DNA of 64,000 bases from Adiantum capillus-veneris (taxonomy: Eukaryota > Streptophyta > Polypodiopsida > Polypodiales > Pteridaceae). The notes beneath the pieces are model-generated. The model did not search any database. It saw only the letters and a list, made by a program, of their open reading frames with translations, and was not told the DNA's origin. The stretch covers positions 120,283,043 to 120,347,042 of the forward strand of contig CM043960.1 of the NCBI GenBank assembly GCA_014529385.2, written 5' to 3'. The position numbers were made by a program, and so were the translations under genes. This document shows, in pieces, positions 24,361-34,379 of this stretch (its first letter is position 1; each line of letters begins with the position of its first letter).

Positions 24361-24908
24361 AGCTTAACAAAAACTCTGTGTGACAAATTTTGCAAAGAAA
24401 GCATTGATGTTGTGAAAGATTACCTTACAATGATCATCCAAATATTCGAGAAGAGAAAACAAAGAAAAGAATAGAGAAAACAAGAAGGTTAGGCTGAAAT
24501 GGACTTTGTGGAGCAATAGAAGAAGGCTTGATGTAAGTTGACTTTGAATTGACCTTGTGGAGCAATGTGGAGAGAAGAATGGAGCTAATTGAAAAAAAAA
24601 ATAGCCAAATAAGGATCGATGGCGAGCACCTCTTTATATAGGAGTGCACAATTACCTGGGTAAAATTTGAATTTACACAATTTATGATGCATGGATTTAA
24701 TTGTTGTGCATCTGTCTCAAGGTGCATGATTGAAATACTATTTATAGCTATCAAATTTGCTATACATAGCATTGTTGATCCTTCCGTCCTATTTTGGTTA
24801 AAAAAATTCATAGAATCCAAAGTTGAAGAGAGCTCAAAATGTTATTACGAAAACACAAAGGTACATATTCTATTGGAATTTTTTTATAACATTTTTTGTC
24901 ATTGTGTA
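24361..24908. other. AT-rich gap inside the palindrome array
   Basis: About 550 bases between units 4 and 5 without a palindrome. Short open frames on both strands show no motif. It may be an unrelated insertion that split the array. Confidence 0.4.
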
Positions 24909-25566
24909 TGTCGTCTCTTTGCAAAAATAGAGCAACCAAAAATGCATCCGGATGCTCTATTTTTGCATTACAAGGACATAAATCAATGAGCAAAAAAATG
25001 AGGCCTCATATGTCGTCCTTATGAAAAATTAGAGCAGCCAGACATGCATTCAGATGCTCTATTTTTGCATTGCAAGGACACAAGACATAGAGCCAACAAA
25101 ACTTCAAACTTATTGACACTCTTCTTTGATTGTGTTTCCCTCATGGAAAAATAGAACACCCGGACATACATTTGGGTGCTCTTTTTTTGCGTAGAGACGA
25201 CACTAATGTGAATAGGCAAAGAAATCACTAATATTTCATGTTTATGTTGCCCTTATGCAAAAATAGAACACCCGGACCTACATTTGGATGCTCTTTTTTT
25301 GCATAGGAACAACATATGACCAAGTTCAGTGAAGAGTCAACATGTTCAAATTCATGTTTAATCTTTCTTTGGATGTGTCACCCTTATGCAAAAATAGGAC
25401 ATCTAGACCTACGTCTAGATGCTCTTTTTTGACATAGGGATGACATATATAACCAAGTTTATTGAAGAGTAACATGAAGAGTCAACCATTTCTTTGGTTG
25501 TGTTGCCCTTATATGCAAATATAGAACACCATGTCTGGATGCTCTTTTTTTGCATAGGGGCAAAAT
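24909..25566. repeat. Palindromic repeat array, units 5-10
   Basis: Six units at 24909-24979, 25011-25080, 25131-25203, 25245-25314, 25374-25446 and 25499-25566, at 100-130-base spacing. The arms read ATGCAAAAATAGAGCA and TGCTCTATTTTTGCAT around a core like CCGGACATGCATTCGG, bounded by TGTCGTC and GACGACA-type ends. Spacers between units 8-10 also repeat (ataaccaagtttattgaaga...). The layout resembles transposase-binding subterminal repeats of plant DNA transposons such as CACTA elements, or a fold-back array. No CACTA terminus was found. Confidence 0.85.
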
Positions 25567-25689
25567 ATGACCAAGTTTATTAAAGAGTCAACATGTTAAA
25601 ACTTTCTTCCAAGTTTATGACATTTTAAGGTGTTTTTGCTCTTAATCTACATGTCCATCTTTCTTCCAAGTGTATGACATTTTAACGTA

Positions 25690-27250
25690 TTTTTTGTTTT
25701 TCTTTTGCTGAAAAGGTGACTAAGAAGAGTTTGGAGGGTGTTGATTTTGAAGAGGTTGAGGAGACAAGTGATGACAGGTTGATGGACTATACCAAGTGAA
25801 GCAGCTATCTAAGTTTGCCTATGTGAGAGAAATATTTAAGGTTCCCTTTGATCTTGAGAGTTTTTTGGAAGGATTTAGCAATGAAACTCTAGATTATCAA
25901 AATGTTTTTGCTGACCTTATGAGGGATCACAAGCTTGACAAATCTATAAACTTTAATGATATTTTTAGAGTAGGAAATTTAACAACAAGTACAGACCCCA
26001 AGAAGTTGTCATACTCCAAGATGATTGGAAGAAGTTCCATAGCCCCTGTGAGTTGCATGGAAGGCACGGTTGTAAGCTTTTGATTGAAGATATTGCATTT
26101 TTGCTCTTTTTGAATCTTATTCCAATAGAAGAAGGAGAGTTCAAATCTTTGCAAAACATAGGAGCTATGAATGTCCAAAATGTGGAGGAAACACCTGAGG
26201 ATTTAAGAGAGTAAATGGAAAGGCTTCAAAGCAAAGAGACCTTGGATATTGTAGAGTTCAAGTCAAGGAACATCATCAAAGGAGCCCATCCATATCCCAT
26301 AGGAAGACTTGATCCCTTGTTGTGCACAACAACCATGCCCACCTACAAGATGAAAAATAAGGATTTAGGATATACAAAACCTGTTTGATCTATACAAGAG
26401 GACTACGGTCTTGCTATTTTAGTGGAGTAGGTAGAGCATGATAGAGGCTTTGTGGACTACAATACACCATTCCCATTATCATTGCTTAATACAAAATTTG
26501 AAAAGTTTATTGAACAATCTCATGCTAGAGAGCATGTACTAAAAGTTATTGACAGCTATATGAAGAGCAAGGACTTTCCATAGATGAGGAGTTCCAGCAA
26601 ATTCAAAAAAGATTGAAGATTGAACACATGGGCAAGATTTTCCATTGAACTTTGAAAACAGGACCTTTTGAAGATGATGAAAATCCTAAGGTAAAATGGT
26701 AAAATATAATTTTTGCAAGCATATTATTTAGGCCATTGAAACTTCAATTCTGTTAACTGATTTGAGGGGTTTCTTTGCATAGATTGATATTGTAGATCCT
26801 GACAAGTTTCTAGGGAGAAGAAAGGGCTCCAGGACTTTGTATCTAAAGAGGAATCAGATTTTTGGCCATTAAACTGGGAATCTCAACAAGGAGACAATAG
26901 CTATCTACCACAAGAAGCTTTCCCAACCACCCACTCTCCCCATACTTGAACTAGTGGCTCTGTCAAAGGTGGTAGGTTCACATCCAATAAGAGAAGTGGA
27001 CAAAATCACATTTCTTGAGAATCAAGAAGCCATTAGAGTTTTTGGACTTGCTTCAAGATTTATGAGCTCAAGAAGTGCATACTTTGGCACCATTGTCAAT
27101 TAATTCCTTGCCTCTTCTGGTGACATAGGCAAACAAATGCAGGGGTACAAGAAGCAGGAGTACTTGAAGTGCAGGGGGAAAATGAAAATCCTTATGTTGG
27201 CTCAAGAAGCTAGAACTAGTCCTTGTATTATCCCCCACTTGCTTCCTTGA
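25690..27250 (+). pseudogene. Unrecognised spliced-gene relic P2
   Basis: I do not recognise the product. Coherent plus-strand blocks read VTKKSLEGVDFEEVEETSDD (about 25710), a 95-codon frame at 25796-26083 (KFAYVREIFKVPFDLESFLE), RNIIKGAHPYPIGRLDPLLC (about 26265-26325), FVDYNTPFPLSLLNTKFEKF, then IDIVDPDKFLGRRKGSRTLY from 26783. Between the last two lies a convincing intron: donor AAG|gtaaaa at about 26691 and acceptor tttctttgcatag|ATT at 26782. Several in-frame stops show decay. It lies directly after the palindromic array, on the opposite strand to the H3-like relic, so the array separates divergent units. Host gene or transposon gene cannot be decided. Confidence 0.4.
26692..26782 (+). 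other. Probable intron in P2
   Basis: About 90 bases from gtaaaatggtaaaat to ttctttgcatag, AT-rich with a pyrimidine-rich end, flanked by open reading frame on both sides. It is the clearest splice pair in the region. Confidence 0.5.
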
Positions 27251-27299
27251 CTCTCTCTGGTGGAAAGACATTGTAAAAACCTTTCACTTACAAATGATG

Positions 27300-29600
27300 T
27301 ATAGTATGCATCCTTCCTTTTTTGTATACTTCTCTATGTAGCTGTGGAAATATTAGAACTGTCTAATAAATTTAGTCTCTTGCAATCTTGTTCTATGCCA
27401 CAATTGTCTATAAAACCACTGGAATACTTCAAGAAAGCTATTATATTTTTGAGTTCCTCCACCATGTCTAGTGTGTTTGAAAAACTTGGTTCTTGCCTGA
27501 CAGTGGAACTTCTACATACCATGAGTAGACTATTTTGACAAGCTACCATATGTCTTTACAAACCAAGGAGTGTGATTGTAGATAATGTGATGCACAAAAA
27601 AACGATAATTTCTTTAACAACTTATGCAAGTATTGAAACAAATTAGTAGAATCAAAACTCATAAGTACTACCATATTGTAGTGTGTGAAGTGCTCTGAGC
27701 TCCAAGCACTTGTCATAGCTTTCTTGACTCTATTCAACTCTTTCTTAAATTTGGAGAGGTCATTTTTTCCCAATGACTTTTATTACAGTAAGAAAAGACT
27801 GCATCCAAAGCTTCCCACACTTTTGACTTCTCATTTCTTGCTCTCCCATCAACTTCATGGTTCTTCACAGCATTGTGTAGAACCTTCCATTTGTTGTATT
27901 CAACTTTAGATGAACCCCTACCCAAATTTCATGAAATCCTAAGAATTCTCTAGCCTTCATCCCACCAATAGAATCTTTCCTAGGGACATTATTTCCACCA
28001 GATGACCTCTTGGGGTCTAACTCAATCACAACATTCCCCCCATGAAGTCTAATATCAAAAAAGTATCTTCTCAATACTTTTTATGGTAGTTTTTTTGGCT
28101 GATAAAGGTTGTAGTTTCCATACAAACCCTATGTAGAGGTGCACAATCTTCTCAATGATTCTACAAAGTGCATGTAGCGTGCAAAGGTGGACATTTGAAA
28201 GAGGAATACCTAAAACAACTTGAAAGCTTGGATCTTTAGAGTTTCTATCTGAGGCTTTGCTCCAGTTATCTGGGTTCAACTCCTTTGTACACCCATGCAA
28301 TAGATATAAGGGCTTTTGGAGCTGGCACCCCTTGACACATTGTACATACACTTTAGTGTATTTAGGTCCCCCCCCATGTGCCATTTCACCTTGTACCAAA
28401 TACCTCAAAATCTAGCTCCTCCCTAGCCTGTTGAACTTTGATAATAGCAAGGATACTAGTGTGGTGGAATACCTAGTTCACACATTGAAATCTTCACTAT
28501 CAACCTCCAAAGCACCCAGCCACAAAAGTTTCTTCTCTAACTGCACCCTAAAGGTTATAGGGTTTTTTCCCCCTGTGGTATGAAGAGCTATATTCATGAG
28601 GGTTATTGATACTCTCTCAAGATTTCTATCCTTTACAATATCACTCTTATTTAATTTGATGAAAAAAAAGGCTTGCCCAATCACCTCAATATGTTAAAGA
28701 TCATAGAATTTTATCATTTCCCTTCACAAAGTTCTCAAGTCAAAGAACGAATTGGTGAAAGAGTTAAACTTGAGGTCTTTATTCTTACCAAGATATATGT
28801 CATTGATGTGGAAAGGCTCCATGACCTTGGAATTAAATCTGAGCTTGGCATGTTGAACAATTGATGGCTTTGGAAGCAAGGACCCCTACACTCTTGACTG
28901 CTTCAGGTTTCTATTGAGGAGCTTGAACTTTGTCCAAAGTTCCTTGAGCTGCATCTTTGTCCAAAGTAGAACTTTTCAAAAATCCATTGATGCATTTCTT
29001 CCTAGAGACCTTAAATCTTCTTTCATTCAATATGTTGTAAGCAACAACAAGTGAAATCACTTCACAAAATTATTTTGATGCACCTCTCATGTTTCCTTAT
29101 GAACAGTCTAGCTAGACTGAGGGCCTGAGGTAAACACAAAAAAAGACTATAACCCAAAGATATCAACTTGAAAAATAGATATCAATTTGAAAAGAAGAAA
29201 AACAATTTTACCTCACTGCTTGGATTTTTTTGTTGCAACCTCTAGCTCCTCGCTTGAGACTCTTTATATTCTTTAACTTCCTTTGTATTTGTCTAACCCC
29301 AAGCTCTGTCTTCTTTCTTTCAACTATATTCATAAACGATTTGGGGGTTCTTTACCTTCTCCTTGCTTTCTTGAGGCTCATGATTAAGAGAATCCTTCAA
29401 TTGTAGTAGCAAATGGTTTTCCAACTTAAGAATGTCCCTCTCTGTTGCAAGGTTTTTCATATATCCTAATAGCCCTTCCATACCATCTCCTACAAATCTC
29501 AACAATGAAGAGCAATTGAAGAATGGTGGGGTGTATTTGGTGATGGGGTCTATGGGATACAATCTACCACCTGGTCCATAGCTCAATGTGCTTCTTTTGT
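27300..29600 (-). pseudogene. Long conserved-looking coding relic M2, unnamed family
   Basis: A long minus-strand protein can be followed through frameshifts. In order: MSYGPGGRLYPIDPITKYTP and a coiled, charged stretch (29586-29320); LRFNSKVMEPFHINDIYLGK (about 28850); ERVSITLMNIALHTTGGKNP; MRYLVQGEMAHGGGPKYTKV (from 28408); PLSNVHLCTLHALCRIIEKI (about 28200); GGNVVIELDPKRSSGGNNVP (about 28035); VWEALDAVFSYCNKSHWEKM; and near 27580-27500 HTPWFVKTYGSLSK, a stop, STHGM, a stop, KFHCQARTKFFKHTRHGGG. His/Cys-bearing helices and the YGSL...GM...H block look like a conserved enzyme-like family, perhaps a transposase, but I cannot name it. At least four stops or shifts are present. Confidence 0.5.
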
Positions 29601-29889
29601 TCTAATCTCAATGCTTCTAATGCAGAAGAGGGGTTTCACAAAGCCCATTTCTTTTTTGGAGAGGGGAATATTCATCTTCCAAATCAAATGGAGATGATAG
29701 ATACCTCCTTTAGCAGGATTCATGGAGATGATGTGGGGAAGATGATGGTTTGGATATGGTGCAAAGGAAGATGGAGAGAAAGGACAGAATGAGCAGAGGG
29801 AAATTTGAAATTTGGACCAAAAGAGAAAAATTGTGCATTGGGAGGGAGAATTATTGGAAAAGGGACATATTTTCAAGAGATTTGGAAGC

Positions 29890-29907
29890 GGCACTACATG
29901 TAGTGCC
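29890..29907. repeat. 18-bp perfect palindrome
   Basis: ggcactacatgtagtgcc is fully self-complementary. It lies just upstream (minus strand) of the M2 relic, where a promoter or regulatory site would be. Function unknown. Confidence 0.6.
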
Positions 29908-29939
29908 TTGAAAAGTAACATCTCGTCCACCCAATAAAA

Positions 29940-31040
29940 ATATAAAGTATTCCCCCCAATTTTGGGTTTTGAAATTTCTTGTTCATTTTTTCCAAAAATA
30001 AAAAGTATTTTATTTCTCTACCATTTCTTACAGGGTGAATTTGAGTCTGAAAAGTTTCACTAATGCTCCCATATCAACCACAAACATGGCCTCTTCATCA
30101 AAGGACAAAGCTATGTTCTTGCCAAACTCAGCATACCTCTTGATTCCTTACACCCCTTACACTCACCTTTGGTAGGCCAGCATTTGTAAATTGCTACAAA
30201 TATTCTCCCTCCTTGATGCAAAATAATTTCTTTTCCTCCTCTCTTTCATCCTGCTTTCTACACTTGAAATTAGTATTCCTCAAATTAAACAACCAAGATT
30301 CCATCTCCCATGACATTGATAGATGTGATAGAATATGTCTTGACATTTTGAGCTTGACAGTCTTACTGGTACATCCCTGCTACTATAGGAGCTTGATGAT
30401 GCCAACACCTTCTTCCTTGAGGCTGACAACCAACATAGAAAATTTGTCTTTCTTTCTTGAGCTGGAGGGATGTGAGGACATGTTTGCACCGGAGGAGCTG
30501 AGGTGCTTGCTAAAGACTGTTGGCATCTAACTCTTGATCTATCAATGCTTGTGTCTTGTTTTCAAACTTGGTTGATGGAGACCATGCTTTTTTTGAGAAT
30601 GCCCAGTCCTTACATTTATCATATTGCCAACATTGTTACTTTCACGTGCTCCTTGTCTTCCCACATGGAGTTGAAAGCGTAGAAAGAGTCCCCACCTGAT
30701 GGTAGAAAGTAGCTCCACGAAGGTTTAGAAAGAGCATCTTTGGGGATGATGTAATGCCCAAAGCATTTAGTGAACTCATGTTGATTGAGAGGTATTTTCC
30801 CATACTTCAATTATAAGATCATTTTCTTCCTTGTGTTGTTTTTGGGATCATCGACAATCAGTTGCATTCTTGAGCACAAAAACCTAAAATTCTCTATCAA
30901 TTATTATTATTTATCATTTGAATTAAGCCTAATTGATCATGGGCTCCTTGCACTGAAATTTCAACTTCTTCATCAAGGTTGTGCTTGACTATAGATGAAG
31001 AATCATCCACAATGAAAACATCATCAGTCTAAACTCTATT
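29940..31040 (-). repeat. RING-H2-associated repeat unit, proximal part
   Basis: This region shares blocks with others nearby. 30060-30240 resembles 31480-31600, and 30300-30520 resembles 31960-32110, 32215-32400 and 32500-32660. The part at 30880-31040 matches 18300-18440, downstream of the RING in both. I could not derive one continuous protein. It looks like fragments of a gene-containing repeat copied several times. Confidence 0.45.
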
Positions 31041-31240
31041 TCAGCATAAAGGGTAGGTGGAGTGTCTACTAAGCCATGTATTGATGCACTTACGGTAAAA
31101 GACATGTTTGCATTTGTAAAGAAGTCGGAGGGTGGGTGTGAAAGCGAGAGAGGAAGACATCACGCTCAGGTCCTTTGTTGAGCCCAACAAAAAGATGGGA
31201 AGATTTAGTGATGACACAAATGATACCAAAATTACATCCG
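31041..31240 (-). pseudogene. RING-H2 (ATL-like) E3 ligase relic, copy 2
   Basis: Second copy of the RING at 18440-18660. On the minus strand it reads GLNKGPERDVFLSRF and, after a frameshift, LLYKCKHVFYRKCINTWLSR then HSTYPLC and a stop. Compared with the RING-H2 consensus, the first two Cys (to Arg and Phe), the second His (to Tyr) and the seventh ligand Cys (to Tyr) are lost. The third and sixth Cys, first His and last Cys remain. The seventh ligand is also lost in copy 1, so the change may predate the duplication. A (CA)n tract lies upstream at 31424-31446. Inactive as a RING. Confidence 0.75.
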
Positions 31241-31418
31241 TGGATGAGGAGAGGAGGAGGATGGGGGAGTGGCACCGATGGAAAGATTGGTTTGATCATA
31301 GTAGATGCCGAGGCCATGCCACTTACAATGCTTTTCATAAACGAGAGGGAGAAAGATGAGGGAGAACATGCAATGCCTTTGGGTGGGCCAAAGAAGCAGC
31401 CATGAAAGACATGGGAGT

Positions 31419-31423
<5 letters not shown>

Positions 31424-31446
<23 letters not shown>
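31424..31446. repeat. (CA)n microsatellite
   Basis: About 11 CA units 5' of the copy 2 RING relic on the minus strand. Confidence 0.85.
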
Positions 31447-31449
<3 letters not shown>

Positions 31450-32689
31450 ATAGGACCTTTTAAAGAAGTATTAACATCGGCTCCAAAATCTCACATATAA
31501 TCTAAAAATGTGGCCACTTTATTAGAGGACAAAGATGTGTTCGTAGGGCAACATTTGCAAACTACTATTGGGGTTCTCCCTTCACAATGTAAAAGCTTTC
31601 CATATAGCTCGGGGGGATCACTATGTATAAATTGTGTATATTATGTGCTTTCAAGGACTATTTATAAAATTCCTTATTTGTGAGTTTTTGACAAATAGAA
31701 TACACCCTTTTCCTATTCAATCTATAAAGTTGTTTTCCCAATTCCATTTTGTGGCACCATTATGTATGTGAAAATGTGAGAAAAAATAAAATTTAATAAC
31801 CCCTTCTACTGCAATCACTTGATTATCATGTGACCCCCCGCCCCCTTCCCCCTTGAGCCGTAGAGAGCTTGCTTGACTTTCCAAGATGGATTGCTTTTCC
31901 TCCCCTCTTCCATCTTGCTTGACACATTTAAAATCATCCACACTCAAATTTTGTGTCCCTCACGTTCAACAACGCCTTCCATGATTCTCATACGTGTGAC
32001 AAGAACATGTCCTGATTTTTTAGCTTGACAATCTTGTCAGTACATCCATGTTTCTTGAGCTTGATGATGTCGGCACCTCCTTCTTTGAGGCTGACATGCT
32101 CAATCAAAAATGGGATTTATTATCCTTCCCCTCTTACATCTTGTTTGTTGCACTTGGCAACCTCTACAACCTCAAACACCTTGTTGCACGAATACATCAA
32201 CCCAAATTTTACCTTTGGTGATCGTGATAGGTGTGACATGAATCTATCTTGAATTTTCAAGCTTGATAGTCTTGCCAAAACATTTATGTTGATTGAATGA
32301 TTTAAGACATAGGGACCTCTTTCCTTGAGACTAGCAACCAAGATATAAAATAATTATATCTTCTTCAGCTAGAAGGATGTGAGGGCAGTTCCATGCCATA
32401 GAGAGCTTGCCTTTCCAATATGGATTTCTTTTCCTCCCCTCTTCCATCTTGCTTGACACATTTAGAAGCATCCACATTCAAATTTTGTGTCCCTCACATT
32501 CAACAATGCCTTCCATGATGCTCATAGGTGTGACAAGAACATGTCCTTATTTTTTGAGACTGACAATCTTGTCAGTACATCCATGTTGCTTGAGCTTGAT
32601 GATGTCAGTGCCTCCTTCTTTGAGGTTGACGTACTCAATCAAAAATGGATTAATTTTTGTTCCCCTTTTACATCTTGTGTGAGATCTTC
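31450..32689. repeat. Local tandem repeats of RING-associated unit
   Basis: Two blocks, 31880-32160 and 32410-32689, are near copies about 530 bases apart (both contain gtgtgacaagaacatgtcc and tgatgatgtc followed by cctccttctttgagg). A more diverged copy lies between them (32215-32400). The same unit recurs at 30300-30520. No intact reading frame spans a unit. At 31590-31830 there is weak similarity to DNA at 4000-4150. Confidence 0.6.
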
Positions 32690-33090
32690 GTTGCAGATGA
32701 GTATAGCTGAGACCTACAAGAATCTTTCCAAGAGATTAAGGATGTTATCTCTATCTCACAGCAAAGGCAAAAGGCTGCTCTGCTGACAAGCACAGAAGAG
32801 CCCAAGCCTTTAAAGAAAATGATTGGGTCTTATTAAAATTTCCCAAGGCTCGATTAAGGCACACGATGGGCAAGAATCCTACAGGACACCAAAAGTACTA
32901 TGCTAAGTTAGCAAAAAGGTACTATGGTTCCTTCCAGATTCTTAGACCAATCAATGACATGACCTATCAACTCAAGTTGCCCAGCCATTGGCTCATACAC
33001 AATGCTTTTCATGTGAGCCTATTAAAGCCTTACAAAGGAGAGCCAAAATTCAAAGGTTGTGTCCAAAGGTCAAACATTAGGGAAATTGGA
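32690..33090 (+). pseudogene. Gypsy A integrase C-terminus
   Basis: Plus-strand frame reading [58 protein letters not shown] and [15 protein letters not shown]. This is the DNA-binding C-terminal part of a Ty3/gypsy integrase (GPY/F-like region ending with the FHVSxLKPY motif). Frame changes occur near 32785. Everything upstream is missing and the relic abuts the RING-associated repeats at 32690. It identifies LTR family A as gypsy. I see no chromodomain after FHVSLLKPY. Confidence 0.88.
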
Positions 33091-33149
33091 TGCTTTGTGT
33101 GTGTCCTAAAAGTCTTCATGCATCCCTACATAGGAGGGGGCGAGCCCTA

Positions 33150-33160
33150 GTTGTAGGAGA
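33150..33160 (+). other. Polypurine tract of gypsy A copy 2
   Basis: The run gttgtaggaga directly precedes the LTR start TGAGAGAG. It is weaker than the equivalent tract at 85-94 (gcaaggggga). Confidence 0.5.
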
Positions 33161-34379
33161 TGAGAGAGAAACTCACTCACACACACACACACACACACAT
33201 ACAAGCTCCCTTTACACAAAGGGACTAAGGGACACATGTCAGCTCCCTAGCCCAGATGCCCACAAGGTGTACTCAAATCCTATTGGATGACCTTGGAGGT
33301 GGACCAATGAGAATTAGGCTAGAGTAAATCTAGTTTAATCAATTTAAAAACACTTAATAAAAGAACCTAAAAGAATTAAGCTCTCTAGAAGACTATTGGG
33401 CAGTCTCCCAAGGGGTCCAATGAGCATTCAGCAGCCCAATGGCCTGCCTAATTCCTATTGGCTAGGAGGCAAAGGGGTCCTATGAGAGTTTAGTTGCATT
33501 TATGAATTACCTAAAGCTCTCACAAAAGGGGAAAGGGGGACACATGTCAAAAGGCTATCACTTATACTGCTTAATTTCCATTGGTTGAGGCTGAGAAGGT
33601 CCAATAGGATGTGAGCATGAGCAAACAGCAAGAGGGGGGCTGATTTTTCAAAGGCATTATTGACTTACACACTCACACAATCTATGTGTGAAGCAAGAAG
33701 ACTCTCTCTCTCCTTCTCAAGCTTTAGTGGAAAGCTTACCACCTATTCCAAGCTTGTGAGAAGGGAGGCCTACACCAAAAACTCTTGGCTTTGTGATGCA
33801 AATCCAACCGAGATCCAAGCTTCTATGCATGCTCATCTCCTCTACCATGATAATTACTAAGCTAAGCTATGCTAATATGAGTGATTATGTGAGGAGATGT
33901 ACATCTTTCTCGTAAGAATACTCCTTCTTCCTATCAATCTACTCTCATACCCCGCTAGCGCTCACCATCTTCGAAGGTGTGTGAGACCTTGGGTCTGAGA
34001 CCGTGAGAGAATTGATGTTGTTTTTAATAAGTGTTGTGCTTAGTGCTTGAAGTTTTTATCTTCATAGCCCTAGCTAGAATTGAAGGAACACAAAGAATTG
34101 TATTGTAAAATGTCTCTCTTGATGGGAGAAACCATAATACAAAGCCTTTTGGAGGGGGGACCGGCTCCATGCAAATCCGATCCTCAACTATTGTCAATTG
34201 CTTAATTTCTCTCTCTTTTGAAGTATTGTTCATGCTATCTAACTAGGTGTTATACCTTTTGTTCCTCTCTCCACCCAAGCACTCTTGTTATTCTCCTTAG
34301 GAATCTATTCTCATGAAATGTTCACTATGTTCATGCTATTTTCCGCTACACACAAGTTGCTAGGCCATTAAATGTTACA
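33161..34379 (+). repeat. Family A LTR, copy 2 (3' LTR)
   Basis: A 1,219-base copy of the LTR at 95-1342, with TGAGAGAG start and GTTACA end, a shorter (CA)n tract (33178-33201) and scattered differences. It follows the integrase end and PPT, so it is a 3' LTR. Its right end lies within copia relic 2, which suggests that gypsy A inserted into that copia element and later lost its 5' part. Confidence 0.88.

Noticed and set aside
23926..25566. CRISPR array
   Set aside because: Units are long imperfect hairpins with variable arms and similar spacers, and the DNA is plant nuclear; no cas genes.
23926..25566. Terminal region of a CACTA transposon
   Set aside because: The layout fits subterminal repeats, but I found no CACTA terminus, no 3-base duplication and no TNPD-type transposase, so it stays a hypothesis.
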